A DNA stretch of 64,000 nt from Nesterenkonia sandarakina (GCF_003003175.1 NZ_PVTY01000015.1:1-64000); one strand, 5' to 3'; positions 8,999 through 18,124 are shown, counted from the first letter of the stretch. Translations and numbers: made by a program. Notes: generated by a model not told the origin, from the letters alone.

Positions 8999-10267
8999 AT
9001 GAACCAGGCACCACGCAAGACCGTCGCCGTCCTCTCCCTCGCCGCGCTGACCTTGGCCGGATGCGGCGGTGGTGGTGGTGGCGATGATGAGAACGTTAAT
9101 CTTCGCTTCACGTGGTGGGGTGGCGATACCCGGCATGCCTACACCCAGGAGATCATCGACGCCTTCGAGGAAGAGCATCCCGACATCACCATCACCCCGG
9201 AGTTCGACTCCTGGGAGGGCTATTGGGACGCTCTCGCCACACAGTCCGCCGCGCGGGACACCCCGGACGTGATGCAGATGGACCTGTCCTACATCCGCGA
9301 GTACATCGAGAACGGCCTGCTCCTGGAACTGGACCAGGTAGAGACCGGCGCCTTCACGGACGAGCTGCTGGCCACCGGAAGCCAGGATGGCACGCTCTAC
9401 GGAATGCCCGTGGGCAGCACCTCGCTCGCCATCATGGCCAACGAATCGATCTTCGAGACCGCCGGTGTGGACATGCCTGACGACGACACCTGGACCTGGG
9501 ATGAGTTCGCTGAGACCGCGGCAGAGATCTCCGAGAACTCTGAGGCCTACGGCCAGGCGCGACCGTTCAATGATGCGGGCATCGGGATCTGGCTGCGTCA
9601 GCACGCCGGCGTCGACATGGTCACCGAAGACGGGGAGGTCGCCTGGGAGCCGGAGGACGCGGTCCCCTACTTCGAGATGCTGGGTGACTCGCTGGACTCA
9701 GGCGCTCTGGCCTCCGGATCCCAGGTCAACGAGGACCGCGCCGCTGCGTTGGAACAGACCATGATCGCGACCGAGGGTGCGGCGATGGACTCCTGGTGGG
9801 ACACTCAGATCATCGTGCTCTCCTCCAACGAGGGCGTCGAGCTGACGCCGTTGAAGTTCCCCAGCGAAGCAGGAGATGCTGCGGAGGCTCAGCTGTATTA
9901 CAAGCCCTCGATGTTCTACTCGGTCTACGAAGGCTCTGAGCACCCTGAGGAGGCTCAGCTGTTCATCGATTACCTGGTCAACAATGAAGAGGCCGGGCGC
10001 CTGCAGCTGATCGAGCGCGGGATCCCGGGCAATGAGGACGTCCGCGAAGCCATCCGAGACGACCTGGACGAGACCGAGACATCGGTCCTGGAGCACAACG
10101 AGAGCCTCGAAGACATCGTGGCCGAGGCTCCCCCGCTTCCACCCGAGGGCTTCGGGGCGGTCCAGGAGATCATCTGGCGCTACGAGGAGGAGTTCCTCTT
10201 CGGCCGGGTCAGCGCGGAAGAAGCCGCCCAGCGCATGCACGATGAGATCGAAGCCGCTCTCGGCTGA
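8999..10267 (+). CDS. Extracellular solute-binding lipoprotein, family 1 (sugar ABC importer)
   Basis: The product captures a sugar or oligosaccharide outside the membrane and delivers it to an ABC permease. ATG 8999 is chosen because it gives a proper lipoprotein signal peptide: KTVAVLSLAALTLAGC with lipidated Cys22, then a glycine-rich linker; the open frame extends further upstream without sense. The mature part has the family-1 opening LRFTWWGGDTRH and a normal length (422 residues). No permease or ATPase genes adjoin it, so it is an orphan or serves a transporter encoded elsewhere. Its promoter carries a LacI-type operator, which suggests substrate induction. The substrate cannot be read from the sequence. 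Confidence 0.88.
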   Translation: MNQAPRKTVAVLSLAALTLAGCGGGGGGDDENVNLRFTWWGGDTRHAYTQEIIDAFEEEHPDITITPEFDSWEGYWDALATQSAARDTPDVMQMDLSYIREYIENGLLLELDQVETGAFTDELLATGSQDGTLYGMPVGSTSLAIMANESIFETAGVDMPDDDTWTWDEFAETAAEISENSEAYGQARPFNDAGIGIWLRQHAGVDMVTEDGEVAWEPEDAVPYFEMLGDSLDSGALASGSQVNEDRAAALEQTMIATEGAAMDSWWDTQIIVLSSNEGVELTPLKFPSEAGDAAEAQLYYKPSMFYSVYEGSEHPEEAQLFIDYLVNNEEAGRLQLIERGIPGNEDVREAIRDDLDETETSVLEHNESLEDIVAEAPPLPPEGFGAVQEIIWRYEEEFLFGRVSAEEAAQRMHDEIEAALG

Positions 10268-10280
10268 GCGTCGCGGGGCT

Positions 10281-11258
10281 CTAGCCCTCCTCCACGCCGT
10301 ACTCCGCCATCAGCTCGAGGCCGATGCGGACCAGGTGATCGGTGACCGTGCGGACCGCGAGGCGCTCGTGCCGATCGGGTCGACTCAGGGCGACGATGTT
10401 CCGCGCGGCCCGGACCCCGATCAAGGGGCGCAGGACCACGCCTGGCGCGGGGCGCGTGCTGAACCTGGGGAGCAGACCGATCCCCGCGCCGGCGCCGACC
10501 AGGGATTCCACCAGGTGGTTGTCACGCAGTCGGAACGTGCGGTGCACGGGGCGCCCGGTGAGCTGCTCGATCGCCACCGGGATCGCGTCGAAGGGGTAGC
10601 CCTCGGGGACTCCCAGCCAGTCGTGATCGATGACGTCCTGTGCGGTCAGCTCGGTCTTACCGGCGAGGTCGTGATCGGCGGGCAGCACCACGTCGATCGG
10701 CTCGCGGGCCAGCACGGTGCTGATCAGCCCTTCCGCCCCGCGGGGCACTCCCCCGCTGATGCTGTGGCTGATCACGATGTCGGCGTCCAGGGCGCGGGCC
10801 GCGAAATCCGCCTCGGCGATGTCGAAGTCATCCAGAGTCAGCGTGATCGCACTCTCCCGCAGCCGGCGCAGCAGCGGCGGGAGCAGCACCTGCCCGGCGC
10901 TGGGCAGGGTGCCGATGCTCACCAGTCCGCGGGGATCGCCGGTGGCGGCGTCGAGCCGGGCCTGGACGCGGGCCAGGCTGGAGATGACCTCATCGGCGCC
11001 CTCGGCAAGCAGCTGACCGGCCGGGGTCAGCCGCACCCCGCGGGAGTCCGGCTCGACCAGCTTCACCGCGAGCTCGCGTTCGGCGGTGCGCAGCTGCTGG
11101 GACAGCGCCGAGGGGGTGCGGTGGGTGGCGCGGGCCACGGCGGCGAGGGTGCCGCGGGCGGCGATCTCGCGCAGCAGTTCGAGGTGTCTAGGTTCTATGT
11201 GACGAGGCTCCAGATAGCGCCGCGGGAACTGGTCGGGTTGTGAGCGTTCGGCATCCAT
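10281..11258 (-). CDS. LysR-family transcriptional regulator
   Basis: The N-terminal winged helix-turn-helix spans about residues 24-82, with GTLAAVARATHRTPSALSQQ as the typical LysR recognition region. It is followed by a two-lobed effector-binding domain (about 110-310). At 325 residues it is slightly long, with a short N-terminal extension in which EPRH is repeated. It is divergent from the EamA-type exporter gene and very probably controls it, which is the usual LysR arrangement. A perfect palindrome covers its start codon. The effector is unknown. Confidence 0.9.
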   Translation of the reverse strand: MDAERSQPDQFPRRYLEPRHIEPRHLELLREIAARGTLAAVARATHRTPSALSQQLRTAERELAVKLVEPDSRGVRLTPAGQLLAEGADEVISSLARVQARLDAATGDPRGLVSIGTLPSAGQVLLPPLLRRLRESAITLTLDDFDIAEADFAARALDADIVISHSISGGVPRGAEGLISTVLAREPIDVVLPADHDLAGKTELTAQDVIDHDWLGVPEGYPFDAIPVAIEQLTGRPVHRTFRLRDNHLVESLVGAGAGIGLLPRFSTRPAPGVVLRPLIGVRAARNIVALSRPDRHERLAVRTVTDHLVRIGLELMAEYGVEEG

Positions 11259-11272
11259 GTAGGCAACCTACA
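11258..11272. promoter_or_regulatory. Palindrome in the lysR/eamA divergent region
   Basis: TGTAGGCAACCTACA is a perfect inverted repeat with 6-bp arms around CAA. It begins at the first base of the LysR start codon and lies 57 bp before the exporter start. This placement suits autoregulation by the LysR protein and control of the divergent gene. Alternatively, the real LysR start could be further downstream. Confidence 0.5.
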
Positions 11273-11329
11273 CGGTTGATGCAGAAGCATTCAGTAGACC
11301 TGATGGGTTTCTCGGCGGAGGATGAACCC

Positions 11330-12313
11330 ATGCCCTTGCGTCATGTTCTTCTCGCCCTGCTCGTCGCTGTCCTGTGGGGGCTCAACTTCCTGGCGATCCG
11401 GATCTCGCTGGATCAGTTCCCGCCGCTGTTCCTGGCCGGACTGCGGTTCCTGATCCTGGCGCTGCCGGCGCTGCTCTTCGTGCCCTGGCCCGGGGTCAAG
11501 GTGCGCTACCTGCTCGGCTACGGGCTCGGCTTCGGGACGCTGCAGTTCTTCGGGCTCTACCTCGGCATGAACGCCGGGTTCCCCACCGGGCTCGCCTCCC
11601 TGGTGCTCCAGGCCTCGGCCCCATTCACGGTGCTGCTCGGCGCGCTGGTGCTCAAGGAACACATCACCGCGCGGCGAGCGACCGGCGTCGCCGTCGCGGT
11701 GCTCGGCCTGGGACTGGTGGGGGTCTCACGAGGCGTGCTGGACGGCTGGACCCCGTTCCTGCTGGTGCTCTTCGGCGCCTTCGGCTGGGCGCTGGGCAAC
11801 CTGGCCTCCCGCAAGGCCCAGACCGATCGCCCTATGGCGCTGGTGCTCTGGATGGCGGTGGTCCCCCCGATCCCGCTGCTCACCGTGGCGTTCCTGGTGG
11901 AGGGCCCGGAACAGATCGGTGCGGCGATGGCCAGCTCGATCAGCGTGGCCGCGATCCCGGCCTGGCTGGGACTGGTCTATACGATCCTGTTCGGCACCGT
12001 GGTGGGCGCCGGGATCTGGGTCTGGCTGATGCGCCGGCACCCGGCTGGAACGGTGGCGCCGTTCTCGATGCTGGTCCCGGTGGTGGGGATCCTGGCCGCC
12101 TGGGCGGCCCTCGGCGAGGTCCCGACCTGGCTGGAGCTCGCCGGCGGGGTGCTGGTGGTCGGCGGGGTCATCTACGCCTCGGTGCGCGGCACTCCCCCGG
12201 CGCAGCCCGCGCCGCCGCCGGAGGCTGCTGCCGTGGATGAACCGGCACCGTCGCAGGATCCGGCGCCCGCCAAGGATCAGCCGTTGGAGGATGCGTCGTC
12301 GTCGGCCAGGTAG
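11330..12313 (+). CDS. EamA/DMT-superfamily metabolite exporter
   Basis: This integral membrane carrier has about ten hydrophobic helices in two EamA repeats, with the signature opening LLVAVLWGLNFLAIR. Family members export amino acids or related metabolites. ATG 11330 is preferred over upstream in-frame starts because GGAGG lies 8 nt ahead of it and the first helix begins at once. The 327-residue protein ends in a non-membrane tail rich in Pro, Ala and acidic residues (about residues 285-327). The last 37 bp overlap the convergent SGNH gene. The divergent LysR gene is its probable regulator. Confidence 0.85.
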   Translation: MPLRHVLLALLVAVLWGLNFLAIRISLDQFPPLFLAGLRFLILALPALLFVPWPGVKVRYLLGYGLGFGTLQFFGLYLGMNAGFPTGLASLVLQASAPFTVLLGALVLKEHITARRATGVAVAVLGLGLVGVSRGVLDGWTPFLLVLFGAFGWALGNLASRKAQTDRPMALVLWMAVVPPIPLLTVAFLVEGPEQIGAAMASSISVAAIPAWLGLVYTILFGTVVGAGIWVWLMRRHPAGTVAPFSMLVPVVGILAAWAALGEVPTWLELAGGVLVVGGVIYASVRGTPPAQPAPPPEAAAVDEPAPSQDPAPAKDQPLEDASSSAR

Positions 12314-12972
12314 TCGATCACCGTCTCACCGAACTGTTCCTGAGCGTCCGGGGTGAGGTGGACGCCGTCGTTCGTGGTTCCGGCGAGGAATCCGCCGTCG
12401 GGGCTGCGCAGGAACTCCAGGCCGTCGAAGAACTCCCAACCCTGCTCCTCAGCTAGCTCCTCCAGCTGCGTGTTGAACTCGGCGCTGCTCGGGGTGGTCT
12501 CCTGCTCGCGCGGCGGGATGGCTAGGAGCACGACCCGCTCGGCGGGAGCCTTGGCGACGATCGTCTCCAGGCTCGGGGCCGTCTCCTCGAAGCCGACGCC
12601 CCGGGCGAGGTCGTTCGTGCCGGTCATCACCAGCAGAACGTCTGCGTTCTCGACCTCCGCGAGACCCTCCGCCTGCTGGACCGAGGTGGATCCGGCGACC
12701 GCCCACCCGCCGGCGAACCGGTAACCCTCGGCAAGCAGCGTGGACACCCAGGAGTCGTCACCGATCTGCCCGGCCGCGAAGTCCGGGGAATCCATCTCGG
12801 TGTTGGAATCCCCGACCACCGCCATGCGGTCGCGCTCGGCGGCTCCCTCCGGCCGGGCCAGGACGATCACCAGGGTCGCCAGCAGGAGGGCGGCTGCGGC
12901 CAGGGCTGCGCCGCCGAGCGTGACGCGCTTCCAGGCGCGGGGACTGCTGCGGGGCCGCCGCTGCTGACTCAT
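12277..12972 (-). CDS. SGNH/GDSL-family hydrolase, membrane-anchored
   Basis: A serine esterase-type fold is shown by block I VVGDSNTE (Ser56), block III TGTNDL (Asn120) and block V NDGVHLT (Asp202, His205), numbered from ATG 12972. This start is favoured over the one at 13011 because it gives a basic N-terminus followed by one hydrophobic helix (about residues 18-39), so the catalytic domain is outside the membrane. The substrate is unknown; relatives act on acetylated sugars or lipids. The gene lies downstream of the terminator that ends the BCCT transcript, so it probably has its own promoter. Its 3' end overlaps the exporter gene. Confidence 0.82.
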   Translation of the reverse strand: MSQQRRPRSSPRAWKRVTLGGAALAAAALLLATLVIVLARPEGAAERDRMAVVGDSNTEMDSPDFAAGQIGDDSWVSTLLAEGYRFAGGWAVAGSTSVQQAEGLAEVENADVLLVMTGTNDLARGVGFEETAPSLETIVAKAPAERVVLLAIPPREQETTPSSAEFNTQLEELAEEQGWEFFDGLEFLRSPDGGFLAGTTNDGVHLTPDAQEQFGETVIDYLADDDASSNG

Positions 12973-13030
12973 GGGCGCCACGGTATCGCATCTGGTACCA
13001 GACTCCCCCACACAGAAACTCTTCAGGGAC

Positions 13031-13068
13031 AGAAAAGTCCCGCCCTCCGAGGAGAGCGGGACTTTTTC
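13031..13068. terminator. Rho-independent terminator after the BCCT gene
   Basis: AAAAGTCCCGC (13033-13043) pairs exactly with GCGGGACTTTT (13056-13066) around a 12-nt loop, with T-runs on one side and A-runs on the other. It ends the BCCT transporter transcript, whose stop codon is at 13087. Confidence 0.85.
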
Positions 13069-13086
13069 TGTGTGGATCCGTAAGTG

Positions 13087-14874
13087 TCAGCGGCTGTTGT
13101 AGCTGCTGTTCGGCTGGGTCGGGTCCACGACCGGGACATCCCCGGTGCGCACACGGTACTCCTCCACGATGGCGGGCTGCTCCACGTGCTCCACCTCCGG
13201 CGCGTTCTCCGGCTGGGTGCCCTCGTGATAGTCCGGGGCCACCACGGCCTCGGTGAGTGAACCGTCGGGCTCCTCCATGCGGCGCTCGTACTCCTCCGGA
13301 GGCAGCGTGCGCAGCCAGCGGCGGGTGCGCAGGAAGCCGACCTCGCCGGCGTCCTCGCGCATCGCCCGGGAGAGGTTGTACATCATGAAGTAGCCCAGGA
13401 TGAAGAACGGCAGACCCAGCACCAGGGCCACGTTCTGCAGCGCCTCGAGCCCGCCCTCGCCGGTCGCAGTGAGCAGCACCGCGGCGATCAGGCCGATAGA
13501 GATGGTCCAGAACGCCCGCTGGTGCAGCGGAGCCTTGCCCTCGTAGCCGTTGCACATGTCATCGAGCACCAGGGCGCAGGAGTCCATCGAGGTGATGAAG
13601 AAGATGCCGACCAGCATGATCGCGATCGAGGAGGTCAGCGTGGCCAGCGGGAACTCCGCAAGGAACGCGAACAGCGCGCCTTCCACGCCGTCTTCCAGCA
13701 CGGTGTCCACCACGCCGCCCTCGCCGTTGAGCTCGATGTCGAAGAGGCCGGTGCCCCAGATGCCGAACCAGACGATGGTGAACAGGGTGGGCAGGCCGAG
13801 CACGCCAGCGACGAACTGGCGCACCGAGCGGCCGCGGGAGATCCGGGCGATGAAGATGCCCACGAAGGGCGCCCAGGCCACGGTCCAGGCCCAGTAGAAG
13901 ATGGTCCAGCCGTCCTGCCAGCCCGTGTCCGAGAGCGTGTCATTCCACAGCGCCAGCTCGGGCAGCATCGCAGCGTAGGTGCCGGCGAACTCGACCACGC
14001 CGCGCAGCATGAACACCGTCGGGCCGGTGGCCAGGATGAAGATCAGCAGCAGGATCGCGGTCCAGATGTTGAAGTTCGAGAGCCGCTTGATCCCCTTGTC
14101 CACGCCGAGGATCGCCGAAAGCGTCGCGATCAGGGTCACCACCGCGATGATCAGGATGAAGTTCCAGGCTGCATCGCTGATGCCGAAGAGCCGGGCGAGG
14201 CCGGCCTGGATCTGCAGGGTGCCCAGGCCGATGGAGACGGCCACGCCGAAGATCGTGCCGACCACGGCGAAGATGTCGATGGCCTTGCCGGCCGGGCCGT
14301 GGATCTTGTCGCCGAGCATCGGCTGGAAGATCGAGGAGACGCGCGGGGGCAGGTTCCTCTTGTAGATGAAGTACGCGAACGCCAGGCCGGGCAGCGCGAA
14401 GATCGTCCAGGTGTGCAGGCCGAAGTGGTACAGCGTGAAGCCCATGGCCTCGTTCGCGGCCTCGATGGAGCGGGGCTCCACGCCCTCCTGGGCGCCGCGC
14501 GGCGGCTCGGCGAAGTGGTAGGCGGGCTCGGCCACGGCCCAGAACATCAGGATGGTGCCGATGCCGGCGGCGAAGAGCATGCCGAACCAGGCGATGTCCG
14601 AGTGTTCGGGCTGATCGCCGTCCGAGCCCAGCTTGATCCGGCCGAAGCGTCCGACAGCGATGTAGACCAGGAAGATCAGGAAGATCGTGACACCGGAGAT
14701 GTAGAACCAGCCGAGGTGGTCATAGATCCATCCGGAGCCTGCGCCGAAGAACTCGCCCATTCCCGTGGGCATGAGGAGCGTCAGGATCACGAATCCGAGG
14801 ACGATCGCGGCGGAGCCGAAGAAGACGATCGGGCTGGTTCTCAGCCGGAGCACGTCGTGGAGCCGTTGCAACAT
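13087..14874 (-). CDS. BCCT-family betaine/carnitine/choline transporter
   Basis: This 12-helix secondary transporter of the BCCT family imports quaternary-ammonium osmolytes. The helix-8 signature region reads WTIFYWAWTVAWAPFVG (323-339) followed by IARISRGRS. Here the second Trp of the usual W-W pair is Thr331. The unwound-helix motif, GMGIG in BetP, reads AGIGTI (103-108). The C-terminal tail is hydrophilic and acidic. The gene stands alone between a terminator and a 318-bp gap with no glycine betaine synthesis genes nearby. An osmoprotection role is likely, but the altered Trp box leaves the substrate open. Confidence 0.9.
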   Translation of the reverse strand: MLQRLHDVLRLRTSPIVFFGSAAIVLGFVILTLLMPTGMGEFFGAGSGWIYDHLGWFYISGVTIFLIFLVYIAVGRFGRIKLGSDGDQPEHSDIAWFGMLFAAGIGTILMFWAVAEPAYHFAEPPRGAQEGVEPRSIEAANEAMGFTLYHFGLHTWTIFALPGLAFAYFIYKRNLPPRVSSIFQPMLGDKIHGPAGKAIDIFAVVGTIFGVAVSIGLGTLQIQAGLARLFGISDAAWNFILIIAVVTLIATLSAILGVDKGIKRLSNFNIWTAILLLIFILATGPTVFMLRGVVEFAGTYAAMLPELALWNDTLSDTGWQDGWTIFYWAWTVAWAPFVGIFIARISRGRSVRQFVAGVLGLPTLFTIVWFGIWGTGLFDIELNGEGGVVDTVLEDGVEGALFAFLAEFPLATLTSSIAIMLVGIFFITSMDSCALVLDDMCNGYEGKAPLHQRAFWTISIGLIAAVLLTATGEGGLEALQNVALVLGLPFFILGYFMMYNLSRAMREDAGEVGFLRTRRWLRTLPPEEYERRMEEPDGSLTEAVVAPDYHEGTQPENAPEVEHVEQPAIVEEYRVRTGDVPVVDPTQPNSSYNSR

Positions 14875-15192
14875 GATTGCCTTTCACGGGAGTAGTCACT
14901 GCCGGCGCCCGACTTCAGGAACAGCCCCCGGTCCCCTGCGGGACACGAGGACAGCGGCGCTGAGCCCTGACGGGCGGGATGATCGTCCCTACGGTATGGA
15001 ATTTGGGCACGCGATGCACTTTCGTGATCCGGATTCTGAGCCACCCGGGCCGGATCCCAGTCCAGCACAGCGGAATAATTCCCGGCATGAGCCCGATCCA
15101 CGCACCGCGTCTCATTCAAATAACAATTCTTGGGCTCAGCTGGTGAGAAGCTGGTCGGCAGGCTGGCTGGGCCGATCCTCTAAGCTGGCTCC
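14875..15192. other. Divergent promoter region of BCCT and methyltransferase genes
   Basis: This 318-bp stretch contains no gene. The BCCT start is preceded by GAAAGGC as a ribosome-binding site. On the plus strand TAAGCT lies at the end of the gap, close to the methyltransferase start. No clear operator or riboswitch was seen. Confidence 0.5.
15181..15186 (+). promoter_or_regulatory. -10 element of a probable leaderless mRNA
   Basis: TAAGCT ends 6 nt before the ATG at 15193, and no Shine-Dalgarno sequence intervenes. Transcription would start at or next to the start codon. Confidence 0.5.
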
Positions 15193-16428
15193 ATGCCATT
15201 TCCCGCGGGTCAGACCCCCGATGTCCAGCCCTCCCCGCTCACCCAGAGCTTCGACTTCACCCCGATCAGTCCCCCACCCGATGCGGTGGACCTGCTGCTG
15301 CTCGACACCGCCGCAGCCTGGTGGGAGAACGGCCACCCGCGCGAGGGCGTGCTGATCCTCGATGACCGCTCCGGCGCGATCACGCTGCCGATCCTGGACT
15401 CGCTGATCAAGGACGCCGGCAAGCCCGGCTCGGTCTGCGCGAAGGTCGAGGACGCGGTGGCCGCGGTGCGGGTGCTCTCCGATGAGCTCGGCGCCGAACG
15501 CGCGCTGCAGGGCAACGCTCGCCGCGCGAATCTGCCCGCCCCGGTCCCCGCCGAGCTGCCGACCCTCACCGAGCAGGCCCCCGAGGCGTTCACCGGGGTG
15601 CACACGGTGCTGATGCACCTGCCCCGGTCTCTGGAGACGCTCACCGACTGGGCCTGGCTGATCCGCGAGCACGCGGCGGCCGACGTCGTCGTCCTGGCCG
15701 TGGGCCGGGACAAGCACATGAACCGCTCGATGAACCAGGTGCTGGAGAAGAACTTCACCGACGTCTCGGCAGGCCGCGGCCGCTCGAAGTCCCGGGTGCT
15801 CACCGCCCGCGGACCGCGCGACGGCGTGCCCACCTCCGCACCGCGGAAGAACACCCACCAGCTGGCCATCCCCGGGAAGGGCTCCACCGAGCTGACCCTG
15901 TGCAGCCTGGGCGCCACCTACGGCGGCACCAAGCTCGATCCGGGCACCCGGCTGATGCTCGCAGCCGTAGAGGCGCACCAGGGGTTCCCCGGCGCCGAGT
16001 ACGTGATCGACTTCGGCTCCGGTAACGGCACGGTGAGCGCCTTCCTGACGCTGCGGCACCCGCAGCTCAAGGTCATCGCCACCGACCACTCGGCGTCCGC
16101 GGTGCAGTCCACCCAGCTCACTGCCGAGGCCAACGGGGTCGCTGACCGGGTCGAGACGGTCCGCGACGATGCGCTCTCCCGCTTCGAGGACGGCTCTGCC
16201 GAGGTCATCCTGCTGAACCCGCCGTTCCACCAGGGCAATGCGGTGGACCCCGGCGCCGCGCACCGGCTGATCCGGGCCGCGGGCCGTGTGCTGGCCCCGG
16301 GCGGGCGGATCTACAGCGTCTGGAACTCTCACCTGAAGCACCGCACGGTGCTCTCCAAGGAGGTGGGGCTCACCGAGCAGCTGGCCCGGGACGCGCGGTT
16401 CACCGTGACGGTGTCGACCAAGCGCTGA
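15193..16428 (+). CDS. Class I SAM-dependent rRNA methyltransferase (RlmG/RsmC-like)
   Basis: The two-part architecture fits guanine-N2 rRNA methyltransferases. A degenerate N-terminal methyltransferase-like half is followed by a catalytic C-terminal half. The latter holds SAM motif I DFGSGNGTVSAF (about residues 275-286), the acidic motif II end ATDHS and the catalytic NPPF motif in LLNPPFHQG (about 337). The length (411 residues) suits RlmG or RsmC. Which rRNA base it modifies cannot be told from sequence. Expression is probably from a leaderless transcript. It converges on rpsA with a shared terminator between. Confidence 0.82.
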   Translation: MPFPAGQTPDVQPSPLTQSFDFTPISPPPDAVDLLLLDTAAAWWENGHPREGVLILDDRSGAITLPILDSLIKDAGKPGSVCAKVEDAVAAVRVLSDELGAERALQGNARRANLPAPVPAELPTLTEQAPEAFTGVHTVLMHLPRSLETLTDWAWLIREHAAADVVVLAVGRDKHMNRSMNQVLEKNFTDVSAGRGRSKSRVLTARGPRDGVPTSAPRKNTHQLAIPGKGSTELTLCSLGATYGGTKLDPGTRLMLAAVEAHQGFPGAEYVIDFGSGNGTVSAFLTLRHPQLKVIATDHSASAVQSTQLTAEANGVADRVETVRDDALSRFEDGSAEVILLNPPFHQGNAVDPGAAHRLIRAAGRVLAPGGRIYSVWNSHLKHRTVLSKEVGLTEQLARDARFTVTVSTKR

Positions 16429-16500
16429 GGCTGCTGGCGCCGCCTGCCTGGTTGGAGGCGGCGCCGCTCGCAGTCGCCTGACCCACGCTTAGCCAGACAT

Positions 16501-16542
16501 AAAGAAGGCCGGTCCCACCCGCAGGTGGAACCGGCCTTCTTT
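16501..16542. terminator. Bidirectional terminator between methyltransferase and rpsA
   Basis: AAAGAAGGCCGGT (16501-16513) and ACCGGCCTTCTTT (16530-16542) are exact 13-bp inverted arms around a 16-nt loop. A-run and T-run ends make it usable from both strands. It lies between the convergent methyltransferase and rpsA stops. Confidence 0.9.
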
Positions 16543-16580
16543 GTCACTCAGGCGGGATCAGCGATCCGCCCTCATGGGGT

Positions 16581-18086
16581 TCAGCTGTTTCCGGTGAGCT
16601 TCTCGCGCAGCGCAGCCAGCGCCTCGTCGGAGGCCAGCGTGCCGGCATCCTCGGAGGAGGTGTTCTGCGAGGAGGAGTAGTTCGACGGAGCCGGCTCGGA
16701 CTTGGAAGAGCTGGAAGAGCTCGAGGAGCTGGAACCGACAGTGGCCTGTGCGGCAGCTTCGGCGTCGGCCTCGATGGCGGCGACGACCTGCTTCTTGTGC
16801 GCTTCCCACCGCTCCTGGGCCTTGGCGTACTGGGCCTCCCAGACGGTGCGCTGCTCGTCGAAGCCTTCCATCCACTCGTTGGTCTCCGGATCGAAGCCCT
16901 CGGGGTAGAGGTAGTTGCCGGCGTCGTCGTACTGAGCGTCCATGCCGTAGACGGCCGGATCGAACTCGGCACCTTCGGGATCGACACCCTCGTTGGCCTG
17001 CTTCAGCGAGAGGCTGATGCGGCGGCGCTCGAGATCGATGTCGATGACCTTGACGAAGAGCTCGTCACCGACGGAGACGACCTGCTCGGCGAGATCAACG
17101 TGGCGGACTGCCAGCTCGGAGATGTGCACCAGACCCTCGATGCCGTCTTCGACGCGGACGAATGCACCGAAGGGCACCAGCTTGGTGACCTTGCCGGGGA
17201 CGACCTGGCCCAGCGCGTGAGTGCGGGCGAAGGTCTGCCACGGATCTTCCTGGGTGGCCTTGAGCGACAGGGAGACGCGTTCGCGATCCATGTCCACCTC
17301 GAGGACCTCCACGGTGACTTCCTGGCCGACCTCGACAACCTCGTTCGGGTGATCGATGTGCTTCCAGGAGAGCTCCGAGACGTGGACCAGACCGTCGACG
17401 CCGCCGAGGTCCACGAACGCACCGAAGTTGACGATCGAGGAGACGGTGCCGGTGCGGACCTGGCCGCGCTCGAGCTTGTTGAGGAAGGAGGAGCGGACCT
17501 CGGACTGGGTCTGCTCGAGCCATGCACGGCGGGACAGGACCACGTTGTTGCGATTCTTGTCCAGCTCGATGATCTTGGCTTCGATCTCCTGGCCGATGTA
17601 GGGCGCGAGATCACGGACACGGCGCATCTCGACCAGGGATGCGGGCAGGAAGCCGCGCAGACCGATGTCGAGGATGAGGCCGCCCTTGACGACCTCGATG
17701 ACGGTGCCGGAGACGACGCCGTCCTCTTCCTTGATGCGCTCGATGTCACCCCAGGCGCGCTCGTACTGTGCGCGCTTCTTGGACAGGATCAGGCGGCCTT
17801 CTTTGTCCTCCTTGGTGAGGACCAGAGCCTCCACCAGATCGCCGACTGCGACGACCTCGTCCGGGTTCACATCATGCTTGATGGACAGCTCGCGGGACGG
17901 GATGACGCCTTCGGTCTTGTACCCGATGTCGAGGAGGACCTCGTCGCGGTCGACCTTGACGATGGTGCCCTCAACGAGGTCTCCGTCGTTGAAGTACTTC
18001 ATAGTCGCGTCTACAGCGGCGAGGAACTCTTCTGCGGTGCCAATGTCGTTGATGGCGACCTGTGGGGCAGTGGTGGTGGGGGTCAT
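16581..18086 (-). CDS. rpsA: 30S ribosomal protein S1
   Basis: S1 binds mRNA on the 30S subunit and aids initiation. The 501-residue protein carries four S1 (OB-fold) repeats, starting near residues 35, 120, 205 and 290, with segments such as GAFVDLGGVDGLVHVSELSW and GAFVRVEDGIEGLVHISELA. This is the usual actinobacterial form rather than the six-repeat enterobacterial one. The tail after about residue 365 is non-repeat and includes an uninterrupted run of serines near residue 455. GGAG lies about 10 nt before ATG 18086. A leader hairpin and promoter upstream are described separately. Confidence 0.95.
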   Translation of the reverse strand: MTPTTTAPQVAINDIGTAEEFLAAVDATMKYFNDGDLVEGTIVKVDRDEVLLDIGYKTEGVIPSRELSIKHDVNPDEVVAVGDLVEALVLTKEDKEGRLILSKKRAQYERAWGDIERIKEEDGVVSGTVIEVVKGGLILDIGLRGFLPASLVEMRRVRDLAPYIGQEIEAKIIELDKNRNNVVLSRRAWLEQTQSEVRSSFLNKLERGQVRTGTVSSIVNFGAFVDLGGVDGLVHVSELSWKHIDHPNEVVEVGQEVTVEVLEVDMDRERVSLSLKATQEDPWQTFARTHALGQVVPGKVTKLVPFGAFVRVEDGIEGLVHISELAVRHVDLAEQVVSVGDELFVKVIDIDLERRRISLSLKQANEGVDPEGAEFDPAVYGMDAQYDDAGNYLYPEGFDPETNEWMEGFDEQRTVWEAQYAKAQERWEAHKKQVVAAIEADAEAAAQATVGSSSSSSSSSSKSEPAPSNYSSSQNTSSEDAGTLASDEALAALREKLTGNS

Positions 18087-18124
18087 GTAGTAGGGGCTCC
18101 GTTATGGATTGTGGCTGAATGGTC

